A DNA stretch of 64,000 nt from Acidobacteriales bacterium 59-55 (lineage in GTDB: Bacteria; Acidobacteriota; Terriglobia; Terriglobales; Acidobacteriaceae): the NCBI GenBank assembly GCA_001897435.1, contig MKSV01000004.1:62001-126000 (forward strand). The letters run 5' to 3'. The position numbers and the translations under genes are program-made. The notes under the pieces were generated by a model. The model saw only the letters and a program-made list of their open reading frames with translations, was not told the origin of the DNA and searched no databases. Positions 25,946 through 37,086 of this stretch are shown here, piece after piece (position 1 is the stretch's first letter; every line of letters begins with the position of its first letter).

Positions 25946-28354
25946 ATGGTGGGGGCACGGCCGCAGGTTCAGCCGTGCTATGGTGAAAGGGTCGTGCAGA
26001 GCTCATTCAGCCGTGGACCCCGGCCCTCCGAGGTCGAAACTGAACCGACATGGCAGCGGCTTCTGCGCCGCGTCACGCTGAACGGACCTGACTACCCCAG
26101 CCGCCGCATCGCCCGCCGCATGACGTTCTTCGCGCTGCTTGGAGCCTCGGCGGTCTTTGGCGCGATGTGCGGGCTGATGCTGATCTACTCCATCAACCTG
26201 CCGCAGATGGCGGACCTGGCGCGCTACCGCCCCAACACCACCACCGAACTGCTGGACGTCCACGGAAAGGTCTTCGGATCGTTCGCACTGGAGCGCCGCG
26301 TCGTCGTGCCCTACGCCGACTTCGCGCCGGTGCTGCGAGAGGCGATCATCTCGATCGAGGATAAGAGCTTCGAGAGCAACTGGGGCGTGAACCTGGTGCG
26401 GGCGGTCGAGGCAGCCTATCGCGATCTGCACTCGAACGAGCGCGCGCAGGGAGCTTCGACCATCACCATGCAACTGGCGAGGAACCTCTTCCTCTCTTCG
26501 GAGAAGACCTACGGCCGCAAGCTGCAGGAGATCTTCCTCTCCATGCAGATCGAGCGGCGGTTCACTAAGCAGCAGATCTTCGAGCTGTACGCCAACCAGA
26601 TCTATCTCGGGCGCGGAACCTACGGCTTCGAGGCGGGGTCGGAGTACTACTTCAGCAAGCACGCCCGCGACCTGACCCTGTCCGAGGCCGCGCTGCTGGC
26701 CGCGCTGCCCAAGGGGCCGGAGTCGTATTCTCCGGTGCGTTATCCTGAGCGCGCGCTCAAGCGCCGCAACCTGGTACTCAACGAGATGCTCCAGGATGGC
26801 AAGATCACGCAGGATCAGGCCGATACCGCGAAGCGATTGCCGCTGGGTCTGCACATTGAGCCACCGGCGAACAGCGTTGCTCCGTACTTCGTCGAGGAGG
26901 TGCGGCGGCAACTGGAGAAGGAGTACGGCGTGCAGGAGGTACACGGCGCGGGACTGCGCGTGTACACGACGCTCGACCTCGGGCTGCAACTGGCGGCGAA
27001 CAAGGCGGTGCTCGACGGCGCGGCCTCCTACGAGCGGCGGGAGGGATGGAAGGGTGGCCTGAAGAACGTCGTCCTCTCCGGCATCGACTCGGAGAGCTAC
27101 CAGCATCCCGACTGGACGCAACCGATGGTCAAGGGAAGCTATGTGCATGGCATGGTGACGGCGGTCTCGGCGAAGAAAGTTACGGTGAAGCTGGGCAAGG
27201 CGCAGGCGATCCTGACGCCCGAAGACTGGGCGTGGACGACCAACGTCGACGGTGACAGCTTTCTGCGCAACGGCGACATCGTCTATCTGCGCATCGAGGG
27301 CACCCGGTTGGATGGCACGCTGCGCGCCTCGCTGCAACAGGACTCCGGCGCGCAGGCCGCGCTGATGGCGATGGACAACGCGACCGGCGAGGTGGTGGCG
27401 ATGGTGGGCGGCCGCGACTTTGCGCTCTCGCAGTTCAACCGGGCCACCCAGGCCCAGCGCCAGGCGGGATCGTCTTTCAAGCCCTATGTCTATACCACGG
27501 CGATGGAGGAGGGTGCGAAGCCGACGGACATCGTCGTCGATGGGCCAACGACTTTTTCCACGCCCGGCGGACCCTACACGCCGCACAACTACGAGAAGAA
27601 TTACCTGGGGGCGATGACATTGACGAACGCCTTCGCTGAGTCGCGGAACATCCCTGCGCTGAAGCTCGCCAACCGCTACGGCATCCGCAAGGTCATCGCC
27701 ACGGCGCACCGCTTCGGCATCACCAGCGATATGCCTGCCTTTCTGCCCGTGGCCATCGGCGCAGCGGACCTGACGCTCTTCGAGCAGGTAGGCGCCTACA
27801 GCGTCTTCCCCAACGACGGCATCCGCATCGAGCCGCACTACATTCGTAAAGTAGTGCAGGCCAACGGCCTTCCGCTCGATCAGAAGCCTCCCCAGATGAG
27901 CGGGGTTATCTCGGTCGACACGGCGCGGGAGATGATGCAGCTTCTCGAAGCGGTGGTTCGCGGCGGCACCGCAACGGCGGCGGCGCAACTGAAGCATCCC
28001 CTCGGCGGCAAGACGGGAACGACCAACAACTATACGGACGCCTGGTTCATCGGCTTCTCGCCGTCGGTCACCTGCGGTACATGGATGGGATATGACAATC
28101 GCCAGTCGTTGGGCGAACGCGAGACGGGAGCGCGAGCGGCGCTGCCTATCTGGTCGGAGTTCATGCGCGCCGCCATCGCGGAGAAGCCGAACGAGACCTT
28201 CGCGGCGGACATCGCCGCAAAGAAGGCAATCGCCGAGGCCGGCAGCGCCGCTCCCGCAAAAGCCGCTACGCCTGCCGACTCCGCTACGAAACCGGCAAAG
28301 CCGGTGGCGGACCGGAGCTTCTGGGTCTCGAAGCCACCGCGCGGCATAAAGTGA
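25946..28354 (+). CDS. Penicillin-binding protein 1A (bifunctional transglycosylase/transpeptidase)
   Basis: This 802-residue class A PBP has a membrane segment near residues 58-80. The GT51 transglycosylase follows (EDKSFESNWGVN with the first catalytic Glu; GASTITMQLARNLFLS; the second Glu in FELYANQIYLGRGTYG). The transpeptidase shows the SxxK motif SSFK, the SRN motif in AESRN and KTG in GGKTGTTNNY. The C-terminal tail is rich in Ala, Pro and Lys. It polymerises and crosslinks peptidoglycan at the outer face of the inner membrane. The start is uncertain: GTG 25994 is an alternative to ATG 25946. Its last 71 bases overlap the 3' end of convergent ribF. Confidence 0.93.
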   Translation: MVGARPQVQPCYGERVVQSSFSRGPRPSEVETEPTWQRLLRRVTLNGPDYPSRRIARRMTFFALLGASAVFGAMCGLMLIYSINLPQMADLARYRPNTTTELLDVHGKVFGSFALERRVVVPYADFAPVLREAIISIEDKSFESNWGVNLVRAVEAAYRDLHSNERAQGASTITMQLARNLFLSSEKTYGRKLQEIFLSMQIERRFTKQQIFELYANQIYLGRGTYGFEAGSEYYFSKHARDLTLSEAALLAALPKGPESYSPVRYPERALKRRNLVLNEMLQDGKITQDQADTAKRLPLGLHIEPPANSVAPYFVEEVRRQLEKEYGVQEVHGAGLRVYTTLDLGLQLAANKAVLDGAASYERREGWKGGLKNVVLSGIDSESYQHPDWTQPMVKGSYVHGMVTAVSAKKVTVKLGKAQAILTPEDWAWTTNVDGDSFLRNGDIVYLRIEGTRLDGTLRASLQQDSGAQAALMAMDNATGEVVAMVGGRDFALSQFNRATQAQRQAGSSFKPYVYTTAMEEGAKPTDIVVDGPTTFSTPGGPYTPHNYEKNYLGAMTLTNAFAESRNIPALKLANRYGIRKVIATAHRFGITSDMPAFLPVAIGAADLTLFEQVGAYSVFPNDGIRIEPHYIRKVVQANGLPLDQKPPQMSGVISVDTAREMMQLLEAVVRGGTATAAAQLKHPLGGKTGTTNNYTDAWFIGFSPSVTCGTWMGYDNRQSLGERETGARAALPIWSEFMRAAIAEKPNETFAADIAAKKAIAEAGSAAPAKAATPADSATKPAKPVADRSFWVSKPPRGIK

Positions 28355-29285
28355 AGTAGCGCCGGGCGACGGCTACATCGCGGCCGATCTGCTCGCGCAG
28401 CGCCTCGGGACCGGGGAAGCGCATCTCGGCGCGAATACGTCTGAGGAAGGTCAGCGTCAGCGGCGTCTGTTCGTTCAGCTCAATGGGATGAAAGTTCAGC
28501 AGGTGCGACTCGACGGCGAAGGAATCCGCTCCGAAGGTAGGCCGGTTGCCGACGTTGGTCACGGCGTCGAAGATCTCCTGCGATGCGTCCGCGCCCACGG
28601 CGAGCGTCGTGATGTAGACGCCGTTTGCCGGTAGCAGTTCGGGATAGAGCGCAAGGTTGATGGTGGGAACGGTGTAACGGCTTCCATAGCCGCGCCCGGA
28701 GGCGGGCGTCGACGCAATGGCGAAGGGCCGCGCCAGCAGCGCCCGCGCATGGCTCACATCGCCCTCGGCGATCCTCTGCCGAATGCGGCTCGACGACACG
28801 GCCTCGCCGCGAACGATGCGCGGAGCATAGACGCGCACGCCGAAGCCGAGTTCCTGCCCCAGCCGTTCAAGCGTATCGACGCCGGCCTCGGCCTGGTAGC
28901 CAAAGCGGAAGTTCTCGCCCTCGTGCAACTCGGTCACATGCAGCGCGTGCTGTAAGACTTCCGTCGCGAAGCTGCGCGCGGTCATTCGTGAAAGCTCCGC
29001 GGTGAAGGGCAGCACCAGTAGAGCGTCGATGCCGGTCGCGGCCAGCAGTTCGATCTTCTGATCGAGCGGCGTGATCAGCGGCAGGCGCGATTGCGGCCGG
29101 ATAACCCGCGCCGGATGGGGATCGAAGGTGATGGCGACCGAGACGACGCCCGTTGCACGCGCCCGCTCGACCACCTCGGCGATGACCCAGAGATGGCCGC
29201 GATGAACGCCGTCGAAGTTGCCGATCGTGGCGATCGATGGGCCGAAGTCGGCGGGGACTTCCGAGAGGTGGCGGTAGATCTTCAT
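28284..29285 (-). CDS. ribF: Bifunctional riboflavin kinase/FAD synthetase
   Basis: RibF phosphorylates riboflavin to FMN and adenylylates FMN to FAD. The N-terminal FAD synthetase half has IGNFDGVHRGH, ITFDPHPARV and SSSRIRQRI. The C-terminal kinase half begins at about residue 185 and has PTINLAL and VTNVGNRPTFG, with the catalytic Glu in VESHLLNF. The length of 333 residues is slightly above typical, because the frame runs on through the last codons of PBP1A on the opposite strand. The upstream MBL hydrolase gene overlaps its start by four bases (ATGA). Confidence 0.94.
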   Translation of the reverse strand: MKIYRHLSEVPADFGPSIATIGNFDGVHRGHLWVIAEVVERARATGVVSVAITFDPHPARVIRPQSRLPLITPLDQKIELLAATGIDALLVLPFTAELSRMTARSFATEVLQHALHVTELHEGENFRFGYQAEAGVDTLERLGQELGFGVRVYAPRIVRGEAVSSSRIRQRIAEGDVSHARALLARPFAIASTPASGRGYGSRYTVPTINLALYPELLPANGVYITTLAVGADASQEIFDAVTNVGNRPTFGADSFAVESHLLNFHPIELNEQTPLTLTFLRRIRAEMRFPGPEALREQIGRDVAVARRYFTLCRAVASRPRSSGPPPALPVS

Positions 29286-30085
29286 CGGGCGATCTCAAAG
29301 TTGAGTTGGAGCCCGTCATAGGCCAGGCGGATGTTCGGTGGAAGGATGGCTTCGGTCGCTGCGTGGTCCAGGTCGTGGCCGATGTGGGTGAAGAAGGCGC
29401 GGCGCGGTTTGAGCTGTTCCACGATGGAGATGGACTTTTCGAGGTGCGAGTGGCTGGGATGCGGCTTGCGCCGCAGCGTGTCGAGGATGAGGATGTCGAG
29501 GTTCTGAAGCAGCGGCACGCTCACCGTCGGAATATCGCTCATGTCGGTCAGGTAAGCGGCGCCTCCGAAGCGATAGCCGGTGATCTCCTGTTCGCCGTGC
29601 GTGACCGGGATGCGCTCGAAACATGCGCCGAAGAGGTCGAAGCCTGCGCCGGGAGCGGGGTCGATGCGGTGAATCTCCACGCGGGCGCTGGTGGGGTAAC
29701 GCTGGTCCTTGCTGAAGGTGTAGTTGAAGACGCGCTCGATGTCGCTTGCCGTCGCTTCGTCCGCATAGAGCGGCAGATTTCCCTTGTGGTGAAAGCTGAG
29801 CGGTCGAAGATCGTCCATGCCCATCACGTGATCGGCGTGGGAGTGCGTATAGAGCACCGCATCGACGCGGCGGATGTGTTCGCGGATCGCCTGCGCGTGG
29901 AAGTCCGGGCCGGTATCGATGAGGACCGTGTGCCCGGCGTACTCGATGCGGACGGAGGTTCGGGTCCGGCGGTTGCGCGGGTCGCCGTCGGGCGAGACCG
30001 CGGAGGCGCAGACAGCGCAGTCGCAGCCGAGCGTCGGCACTCCCATCGACGTGCCGGTTCCAAGAAAGGTGAGTGTAGCCTCCAT
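29282..30085 (-). CDS. MBL-fold metallo-hydrolase (PhnP-like)
   Basis: This 267-residue metallo-beta-lactamase-fold hydrolase has the metal motif YTHSHADHVMGMDDL. The further ligands are the His in VTHGEQE, the Asp in AYLTDMSD and the His in FFTHIGHDLDH. The N-terminal GTGTSMGVPTLGCDCAVC resembles the zinc-binding segment of PhnP-type phosphodiesterases. It probably hydrolyses a cyclic phosphodiester or similar small molecule in the cytosol. It is coupled to ribF by a four-base overlap and follows the DUF1844 gene after four bases, so the three form one operon. Confidence 0.85.
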   Translation of the reverse strand: MEATLTFLGTGTSMGVPTLGCDCAVCASAVSPDGDPRNRRTRTSVRIEYAGHTVLIDTGPDFHAQAIREHIRRVDAVLYTHSHADHVMGMDDLRPLSFHHKGNLPLYADEATASDIERVFNYTFSKDQRYPTSARVEIHRIDPAPGAGFDLFGACFERIPVTHGEQEITGYRFGGAAYLTDMSDIPTVSVPLLQNLDILILDTLRRKPHPSHSHLEKSISIVEQLKPRRAFFTHIGHDLDHAATEAILPPNIRLAYDGLQLNFEIAR

Positions 30086-30089
30086 CGTT

Positions 30090-30758
30090 CTAGCGGACGA
30101 TGCTGGGCCGTCCCGGAGCGGGACCCGATCCAGGACCAGCCCCTAGGCCATTGCCGCCGGGTCCCTTCGCCGCCGCCGACCGCGCCAGCGCCTGTGTGAT
30201 CTCGAGGAAGCCCATGCGCAGCTCGAAGAGAGCGTTGTCCAGCAGGCGGGCCTCGTCGGGGGTCAGGTTGCCCTTGGTCTTCTCGGCGAGCACGCCGAGC
30301 ATGTCTACACTCTGTCGCGCTCCCATCAGGTCCACCTGGGGCTGCTGGCCCTCGGGCGTCGCTCCTCCCAGTTGCATGATGGCCGACATGTAGACGGAGT
30401 GGATGATCTGTTCGAAGCTCATCGCCGGCGGGTGGTCCATGCCGGGATTGGCGGCGCGGATCGCGGTGTCGAGCCGGTCTGCGGTCTGCTGATAGGCGGA
30501 GCGCGCCTGGTCGCTCTGCTCGGCGGTCAGCGCTGGCGGCTCGTCGGCGGACTCGGGCGAAGCGGCGTCATTTTCGCTGGCCGAGTCAGTGCTCTCTACA
30601 GCAACCGGGCCGGCTGCGGGAGTGGCAGCCGCTGCCGGCGCGGGAGGAGGATCGTTGCGCTCTTTCTCCGGCGACGGATCGGCGTCAGGACGAGGCTCGC
30701 CGTCGCTGGTGAACTTGCGGCGATCGGTAATAACGAAGGGCTTGTTCTGCTCGGACAT
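30090..30758 (-). CDS. DUF1844 domain protein
   Basis: This 222-residue protein has an acidic, Ala/Pro-rich low-complexity N-terminal half (residues 15-80). Its DUF1844 domain (about 110-190) is recognisable from SFEQIIHSVYMSAIMQLG, DLMGARQSVDMLGVLAEKTKGNL and PDEARLLDNALFELRMGFLEI. The C terminus is Gly/Pro-rich. No enzymatic residues are evident and the family has no defined function. The ygfZ gene ends two bases upstream and the MBL hydrolase follows four bases downstream. It is therefore part of the ygfZ-DUF1844-MBL-ribF operon. Confidence 0.85.
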   Translation of the reverse strand: MSEQNKPFVITDRRKFTSDGEPRPDADPSPEKERNDPPPAPAAAATPAAGPVAVESTDSASENDAASPESADEPPALTAEQSDQARSAYQQTADRLDTAIRAANPGMDHPPAMSFEQIIHSVYMSAIMQLGGATPEGQQPQVDLMGARQSVDMLGVLAEKTKGNLTPDEARLLDNALFELRMGFLEITQALARSAAAKGPGGNGLGAGPGSGPAPGRPSIVR

Positions 30759-30760
30759 GG

Positions 30761-31855
30761 TTACACTCTCTCAGAAGATTCAGATGCCGATGCCGGCCGC
30801 AGGGGTTCAGCGGTCGTAAAAGGAACAGGAACGGGGGTAGCGGTTCCGCCGGGATAGAGCAGGGGAAGGTCGCGTTCGAGCGCCTCGCGGCGGGCATAGC
30901 CCAAGGCGAATTGCACCGTCTCGCCGGGTTCTCCAGCCAGCGGAATTGCCGCGACGCTGGTCAACTCACCGGCCGGCTTGCCGTCGGCTTCAAGCGGCGT
31001 GCCCGCAGCGGGAAGGCTGCCTTCGAGGTGAAACGCCGTGAAGGCGCGATGCACGTTACCCCGCGAGCGGATGCGCTCGACGATCTCCTGGCCCAGGTAG
31101 CAGCCCTTGGTGAAGTGCAGCGCCCGTATCTGCCCGGTCTCCTGCGGCAGTTCGCGGTCGCGGATGTCGGTGCCGTAGCGCGGCGTGCCTTCGAGCAGGC
31201 GCAGCCACTCCTGAGCCTCGGCACCGCAGGATGCAGCACCGGCGTCGAGCAGCGCCTTCGAGAGTGCCTCGATCGTTGCGGCCTGCGCCCAGATCTCAAA
31301 GCGCGGAACCAGAGGGCTGTGCGCGTGAATCAAGGTAATGTCGGCGGAGTTCCACGACACAGTCTGAATCTCCAGTTCGCCGAGCAACGCAGCGGAGAGA
31401 CCGATCTGCTCCAGCAACGCGACGGCGCGGGGGCCGCTGAGCGAAAGCCCGGCACGCGCGCCGCTCTCGTCGGCAAGTTCCACCTTGTCCATGATGATGA
31501 AGCGGCCGAGCAGCACAATCAGCCCCGGCACCCGGTCGGCGGCGGCTTCAAGGAGAAAGGCCTCTGCCTCCGCGAAGATGTAGGCGTCTCCCTGAATGCG
31601 ACCCTGCGCGCTCAGCATGAAGGTGTAGCAGCCTTTGCCGGGCTGCAACTCCTTGACCGAGTTGGTGACCATGCCGTTAAGCCAGCGGACGCGGTCTTTG
31701 CCGCTCACACGGATCCACCCGGTGCTGTCCAGCGGAGAGATCCCCGCGCCGTGTAGCAGGGCGGCAAGTTGCGCCGAGGGGCTGGACGCGGCGTTGACGG
31801 AATCGGATTGGATGGAGGTGGGCATGGAGGCGATCGGAGGAAACTCTGCGTACAC
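30761..31855 (-). CDS. ygfZ: YgfZ/GcvT-like folate-binding protein
   Basis: This 364-residue GcvT-fold protein of the YgfZ/CAF17 family is identified by KGCYLGQEIVERIRSRG, with the conserved Cys of K-G-C-Y-x-G-Q-E at about residue 256. The N-terminal SGKDRVRWLNGMVTN and QGRIQGDAYIF are also typical. Family members use tetrahydrofolate and help assemble or repair iron-sulfur clusters in radical enzymes. GTG 31855 is the longest start; ATG 31825 gives the more usual N terminus. A TATAAT on the minus strand at 31861-31866 lies only five bases before the GTG, so initiation at 31825 or a leaderless transcript is likely. Confidence 0.86.
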   Translation of the reverse strand: MYAEFPPIASMPTSIQSDSVNAASSPSAQLAALLHGAGISPLDSTGWIRVSGKDRVRWLNGMVTNSVKELQPGKGCYTFMLSAQGRIQGDAYIFAEAEAFLLEAAADRVPGLIVLLGRFIIMDKVELADESGARAGLSLSGPRAVALLEQIGLSAALLGELEIQTVSWNSADITLIHAHSPLVPRFEIWAQAATIEALSKALLDAGAASCGAEAQEWLRLLEGTPRYGTDIRDRELPQETGQIRALHFTKGCYLGQEIVERIRSRGNVHRAFTAFHLEGSLPAAGTPLEADGKPAGELTSVAAIPLAGEPGETVQFALGYARREALERDLPLLYPGGTATPVPVPFTTAEPLRPASASESSERV

Positions 31856-31860
31856 TTGAG

Positions 31861-31866
31861 ATTATA
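31861..31866 (-). promoter_or_regulatory. Consensus -10 element upstream of ygfZ
   Basis: TATAAT on the minus strand, 11-6 bases before the GTG at 31855. No matching -35 is apparent. It also falls within the 32-base gap to the divergent lipoprotein gene. Confidence 0.4.
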
Positions 31867-31887
31867 GCGGCGGATGCGGAGGTTAGG

Positions 31888-33501
<1,614 letters not shown>

Positions 33502-33539
33502 AGTCATCGAAACCGGATTCTGTAAAAGGAGCGGAGCAT

Positions 33540-34400
33540 TTGAAGAAGGCGGAGATTGGAATCATCGGCGGCAGCGGTCTGTACGCCATGCCGGGACTGA
33601 CGAACGTGCGCGAAGAGCAGGTGGAGACGCCCTTCGGCGCGCCCTCGGACGCATTCGTCCTGGGCGAACTGGAGGGGCGAAAGGTCGCCTTTCTGGCGCG
33701 GCACGGACGCGGCCACCGGCTGCTGCCCAGCGAGCTGAACTTCCGCGCCAACATCTACGGCATGAAGGCGCTGGGCGTGGAGCGGATTCTCTCTGTCTCC
33801 GCCGTGGGCTCGCTCAAGGAAGAGCACAAGCCCACCGACTTTCTGATGCCTGATCAGTTCATCGACCGCACCTTCGCCCGGGTCTCGACCTTCTTCGGCG
33901 AGGGCATCGTGGCGCACGTCGCCTTTGGCGACCCGGTCTGCGCGACGGTTGCCTCGGCCTTCGAGGCCGCCTGCAACTCGGTCGGCGTCGTCGGCAAGAA
34001 CGGCGGCACCTATGTCTGCATGGAAGGCCCGCAGTTCTCCACCCGCGCCGAGTCGAACCTCTACCGCAGTTGGGGCGCCGATGTGATCGGCATGACGAAT
34101 CTGCAGGAGGCGAAGCTCGCCCGCGAGGCCGAGATCTGCTACGCCACCATGGCCATGGTGACCGACTACGACTGCTGGCGCGCGGGCCACGACGACGTCA
34201 CCGTCGATCAGGTCGTCGCCGTACTGCACCAGAACGCCGACAACGCGGCCAAGGTGGTTCGCGCCGCCGTGGCTACGTTGCCGACGCAAAAGACCTGCGC
34301 CTGCGGCGACGCGCTCAAGTACGCCATCCTCACCGACCGCAAGGCGATCCCGGTCGAGACGCGGCAGCGGCTGGCGCTGCTGCTCGACAAATATCTGTAA
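33540..34400 (+). CDS. mtnP: S-methyl-5'-thioadenosine phosphorylase
   Basis: This 286-residue purine nucleoside phosphorylase-family enzyme cleaves methylthioadenosine to adenine and methylthioribose 1-phosphate in methionine salvage. Recognisable regions are GIIGGSGLY at the N terminus, [15 protein letters not shown] (phosphate binding), [21 protein letters not shown], and [32 protein letters not shown] 33540 has AAGGAG eight bases upstream. The next gene is a PfkB kinase, which may act on a product of nucleoside or methylthioribose metabolism. Confidence 0.92.
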   Translation: MKKAEIGIIGGSGLYAMPGLTNVREEQVETPFGAPSDAFVLGELEGRKVAFLARHGRGHRLLPSELNFRANIYGMKALGVERILSVSAVGSLKEEHKPTDFLMPDQFIDRTFARVSTFFGEGIVAHVAFGDPVCATVASAFEAACNSVGVVGKNGGTYVCMEGPQFSTRAESNLYRSWGADVIGMTNLQEAKLAREAEICYATMAMVTDYDCWRAGHDDVTVDQVVAVLHQNADNAAKVVRAAVATLPTQKTCACGDALKYAILTDRKAIPVETRQRLALLLDKYL

Positions 34401-34434
34401 GTTCAAAATCGCGTAACCATACGAAAAGGGGTTT

Positions 34435-35373
34435 ATGTCCATTCTTGTTGTAGGTTCTGTGGCATTCGACAGCATCGAGACGCCCGCGGGCGCGGTCGAT
34501 CATTGCCTGGGCGGCGCGGCCACGCACTTCTCGCTGGCGGCCAGCTACTTTACGCCGGTGCGCGTCATCGCGGTGGTCGGCGAAGACTTCACCGAGCAGC
34601 ACGAGAGCGTGCTCACAAAGCGCGGCGTCGACACCCAGGGCATCGAGCGGGCCAAGGGGCTCAGCTTCCATTGGACCGGCTCCTACTCGGGCAACATGGA
34701 CGAGGCCAAGACGCTCGGCACCGACCTCAACGTCTTTCAGACCTTCGAGCCGAAGATCCCCGCCGCCTACACCGACAGCGAGTTCCTCTTCCTCGCCAAC
34801 ATCGATCCCGCGCTTCAGGCCCGCGTTCGCAATCAGATGCCGAAGGTTCGCATGGTCTGCGGCGATACCATGAATTACTGGATCGCCGACCACAGCGAGA
34901 ATCTCGCCAGGGTGCTGCGCGATCTCGACGTGCTGCTGATTAACGACGGCGAAGTCCGCATGCTGGCAGGCGAGCGCAACCTTGTTGTCGCCGCGGAGAA
35001 GGTTCTGTCAATGGGCCCGAAGACGCTGGTCGTCAAGCATGGAGAGTACGGTGCGACGGCGTTCTTCAGCGACCGCTCCTTCGGTGAAGGCACAAAGATC
35101 TCGCGCCCCTTCCGCGCTCCCGCGCTTCCGCTGGCCGAGGTCGTCGACCCGACCGGCGCCGGTGACTCGTTCGCCGGAGGCTTCTACGGCTACCTCGCGT
35201 CACAGCCCAAACTGACGCCCGCGGCCTTCCGCACGGCGATGTTCTACGGCGGTGTCATGGGATCGTTCGCGGTCGAGCGCTTCGGAACCGAGCGCCTGCA
35301 AGCGGTCACGCGCGAAGAGATCGAAGAGCGCTTCAACCTGTTCAAGGAGATCTCGCATCTTGAAGGAGCCTAA
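34435..35373 (+). CDS. PfkB-family carbohydrate/nucleoside kinase
   Basis: This 312-residue ribokinase-fold protein has GGAATHFSLAA near residue 26 and the PfkB signature DPTGAGDSFAGGFYGYL with the catalytic Asp at about residue 245. It phosphorylates a sugar or nucleoside hydroxyl with ATP. Its position 34 bases after mtnP suggests a purine nucleoside or pentose substrate, for example adenosine, but the specificity is not readable. Its end overlaps the preferred start of the next membrane protein by 14 bases. Confidence 0.85.
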   Translation: MSILVVGSVAFDSIETPAGAVDHCLGGAATHFSLAASYFTPVRVIAVVGEDFTEQHESVLTKRGVDTQGIERAKGLSFHWTGSYSGNMDEAKTLGTDLNVFQTFEPKIPAAYTDSEFLFLANIDPALQARVRNQMPKVRMVCGDTMNYWIADHSENLARVLRDLDVLLINDGEVRMLAGERNLVVAAEKVLSMGPKTLVVKHGEYGATAFFSDRSFGEGTKISRPFRAPALPLAEVVDPTGAGDSFAGGFYGYLASQPKLTPAAFRTAMFYGGVMGSFAVERFGTERLQAVTREEIEERFNLFKEISHLEGA

Positions 35374-37045
35374 ACCGGAGCGACTGAAGCGCAGCCCCAT
35401 GCAACTCGAACCGGCTGCCTCCGCCACGGAATCGCCCGACGTCGTGCGTCCGGCGACCAAGGAAGAGACCTTCCCCGTCGCTCTGATCGCGGTCGTCCTC
35501 GCCTTCATGGCGCTTCTGCTCTGCTACCGGCACGGATATCTTCTGCTCTACGGCGATGCGGTCGCGCACCTCGGCATCGCTCGCCGCATCTTCGACTCGC
35601 GCAACCCCGGCCTCGCACAGCTTGGCGGCGTCTGGCTGCCGCTGCCGCACCTGCTCATCCTGCCCTTCGTGCAGAAGATGGAGTGGTGGCAGAACGGCCT
35701 GGCCGGCGCGTGGCCCTCTCTGGCCTGCTTCATCGTCAGCGTCGTCGGCCTCTTCCGGCTGGCTCGCCGCATCATGACGCCGCGCTGGGCATTTGCGGCG
35801 ACGGCCTTCTACGCGCTCAATCCCAACCTGCTCTACCTCTCGACGACGGCCATGACCGAGCCGCTCTTTCTCGCCGAGCTGATCTGGCTGACGTTGCTGA
35901 CCATGGAGTGCGTCGCCGCCATCCGTGCCGCGCAGGATCATGTGGTCTCGCGCAAGCTGTTCTTCATCGCGCTGCTGATTCTGGCGGCGGTCTTCACCCG
36001 CTACGATGGCTGGGTGTTGGGCGCGGTGGCGTGGTGCATCGTGACCTGGTCGCTGGCGCGCAACCGCGAGGTCTGGCGCAAGGTGGTTCCGTCGTTCACT
36101 GTCTTTACCCTGCTCACGATAGCGGGGCCATTAAGCTGGCTGGCCTACAACCAGCACTTCTTTCACGATCCTCTGGACTTTCTGCGCGGACCCTACTCTG
36201 CCGCCGCGATTGAAAAGAAGACCTCGCCTCCCGGCTCGCACCACTATCGCGGATGGCACAATCCCGGCTGGGCGCTGCTCTTCTTCACCCGCACGGCGCA
36301 GGTCGACGCCGCCGCGTGGGAGACCGGCTTCGCCGTCATGGCCGCCGCCATCGCCGGTCTGATCCTCGCCATTCGCCGCCGCCTGTCGCTGCCCTGGCTT
36401 CTGCTCTGGCTGCCGCTGCCGTTTTACGTCTACGCCATCGCCTACGGCTCGGTGCCTATCTTCATCCCGCAGCTATGGCCGCACGCCTACTACAACGCGC
36501 GCTACGGCATGGAGTTGCTGCCCGCGCTGGCCGTCTCCCTGTTCCTCGCCGTCGAGTGGGTGCAGCTTCGCTGGAGCAGCTCGCAGCCGCGCAAGGCATC
36601 CATGATGTATCCCATCGCGCTGGTGCTGGTCGCACTCAATACGGCGGTCATGATCTACTTCACGCCGCTGGTACTGAAGGAGGGGATAGTGAACTCGACG
36701 ACCCGGATATCGCTCGAAAAGGGCATCGCGCGCGAGTTGCAGATGTTTCCTCCCGGCGTGCCCATCCTGATGTACAACTCCGATCATGTCGGCGCCTTGC
36801 AGGACGCGGGAATCCCGTTGATGCAGACCCTGAACGAGGGCGACTACACCAGTTGGAAGGCCGCGCTCGACGATCCGGCGAAGCATGCCGCGTACGTCGT
36901 CGCCATCAAGGGCGACCCCGTCTCGAAGGCCGTCGATGCGAACTCCAAGGGTCTGACCGAGATGATGGTCCTCTGCACCACCGGCCAGCCCTGCGCCCGC
37001 ATCTACCGGTCCGATATCTACGGCTCGCACCCGAAGACACCGTAA
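35360..37045 (+). CDS. GT-C-type membrane glycosyltransferase-like protein
   Basis: This is a polytopic protein of about 561 residues with roughly ten hydrophobic segments. Shortly after the first one comes YGDAVAHLGIARRI, an acidic first-loop motif like that of PMT/ArnT-type GT-C transferases, which use polyprenyl-phosphate sugars. YLSTTAMTEPLFLAE and FTRYDGW are typical of this group. The C-terminal 130 residues are soluble and probably periplasmic. TTG 35360 has AAGGAG ten bases upstream; ATG 35399 is an alternative. The acceptor is unknown. Neighbouring cell wall genes make an envelope glycan likely. Confidence 0.75.
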   Translation: MKEPKPERLKRSPMQLEPAASATESPDVVRPATKEETFPVALIAVVLAFMALLLCYRHGYLLLYGDAVAHLGIARRIFDSRNPGLAQLGGVWLPLPHLLILPFVQKMEWWQNGLAGAWPSLACFIVSVVGLFRLARRIMTPRWAFAATAFYALNPNLLYLSTTAMTEPLFLAELIWLTLLTMECVAAIRAAQDHVVSRKLFFIALLILAAVFTRYDGWVLGAVAWCIVTWSLARNREVWRKVVPSFTVFTLLTIAGPLSWLAYNQHFFHDPLDFLRGPYSAAAIEKKTSPPGSHHYRGWHNPGWALLFFTRTAQVDAAAWETGFAVMAAAIAGLILAIRRRLSLPWLLLWLPLPFYVYAIAYGSVPIFIPQLWPHAYYNARYGMELLPALAVSLFLAVEWVQLRWSSSQPRKASMMYPIALVLVALNTAVMIYFTPLVLKEGIVNSTTRISLEKGIARELQMFPPGVPILMYNSDHVGALQDAGIPLMQTLNEGDYTSWKAALDDPAKHAAYVVAIKGDPVSKAVDANSKGLTEMMVLCTTGQPCARIYRSDIYGSHPKTP

Positions 37046-37086
37046 ATGCGTTTCATCGCCCGCAATGCTGGCAGAATAGAAGAATC

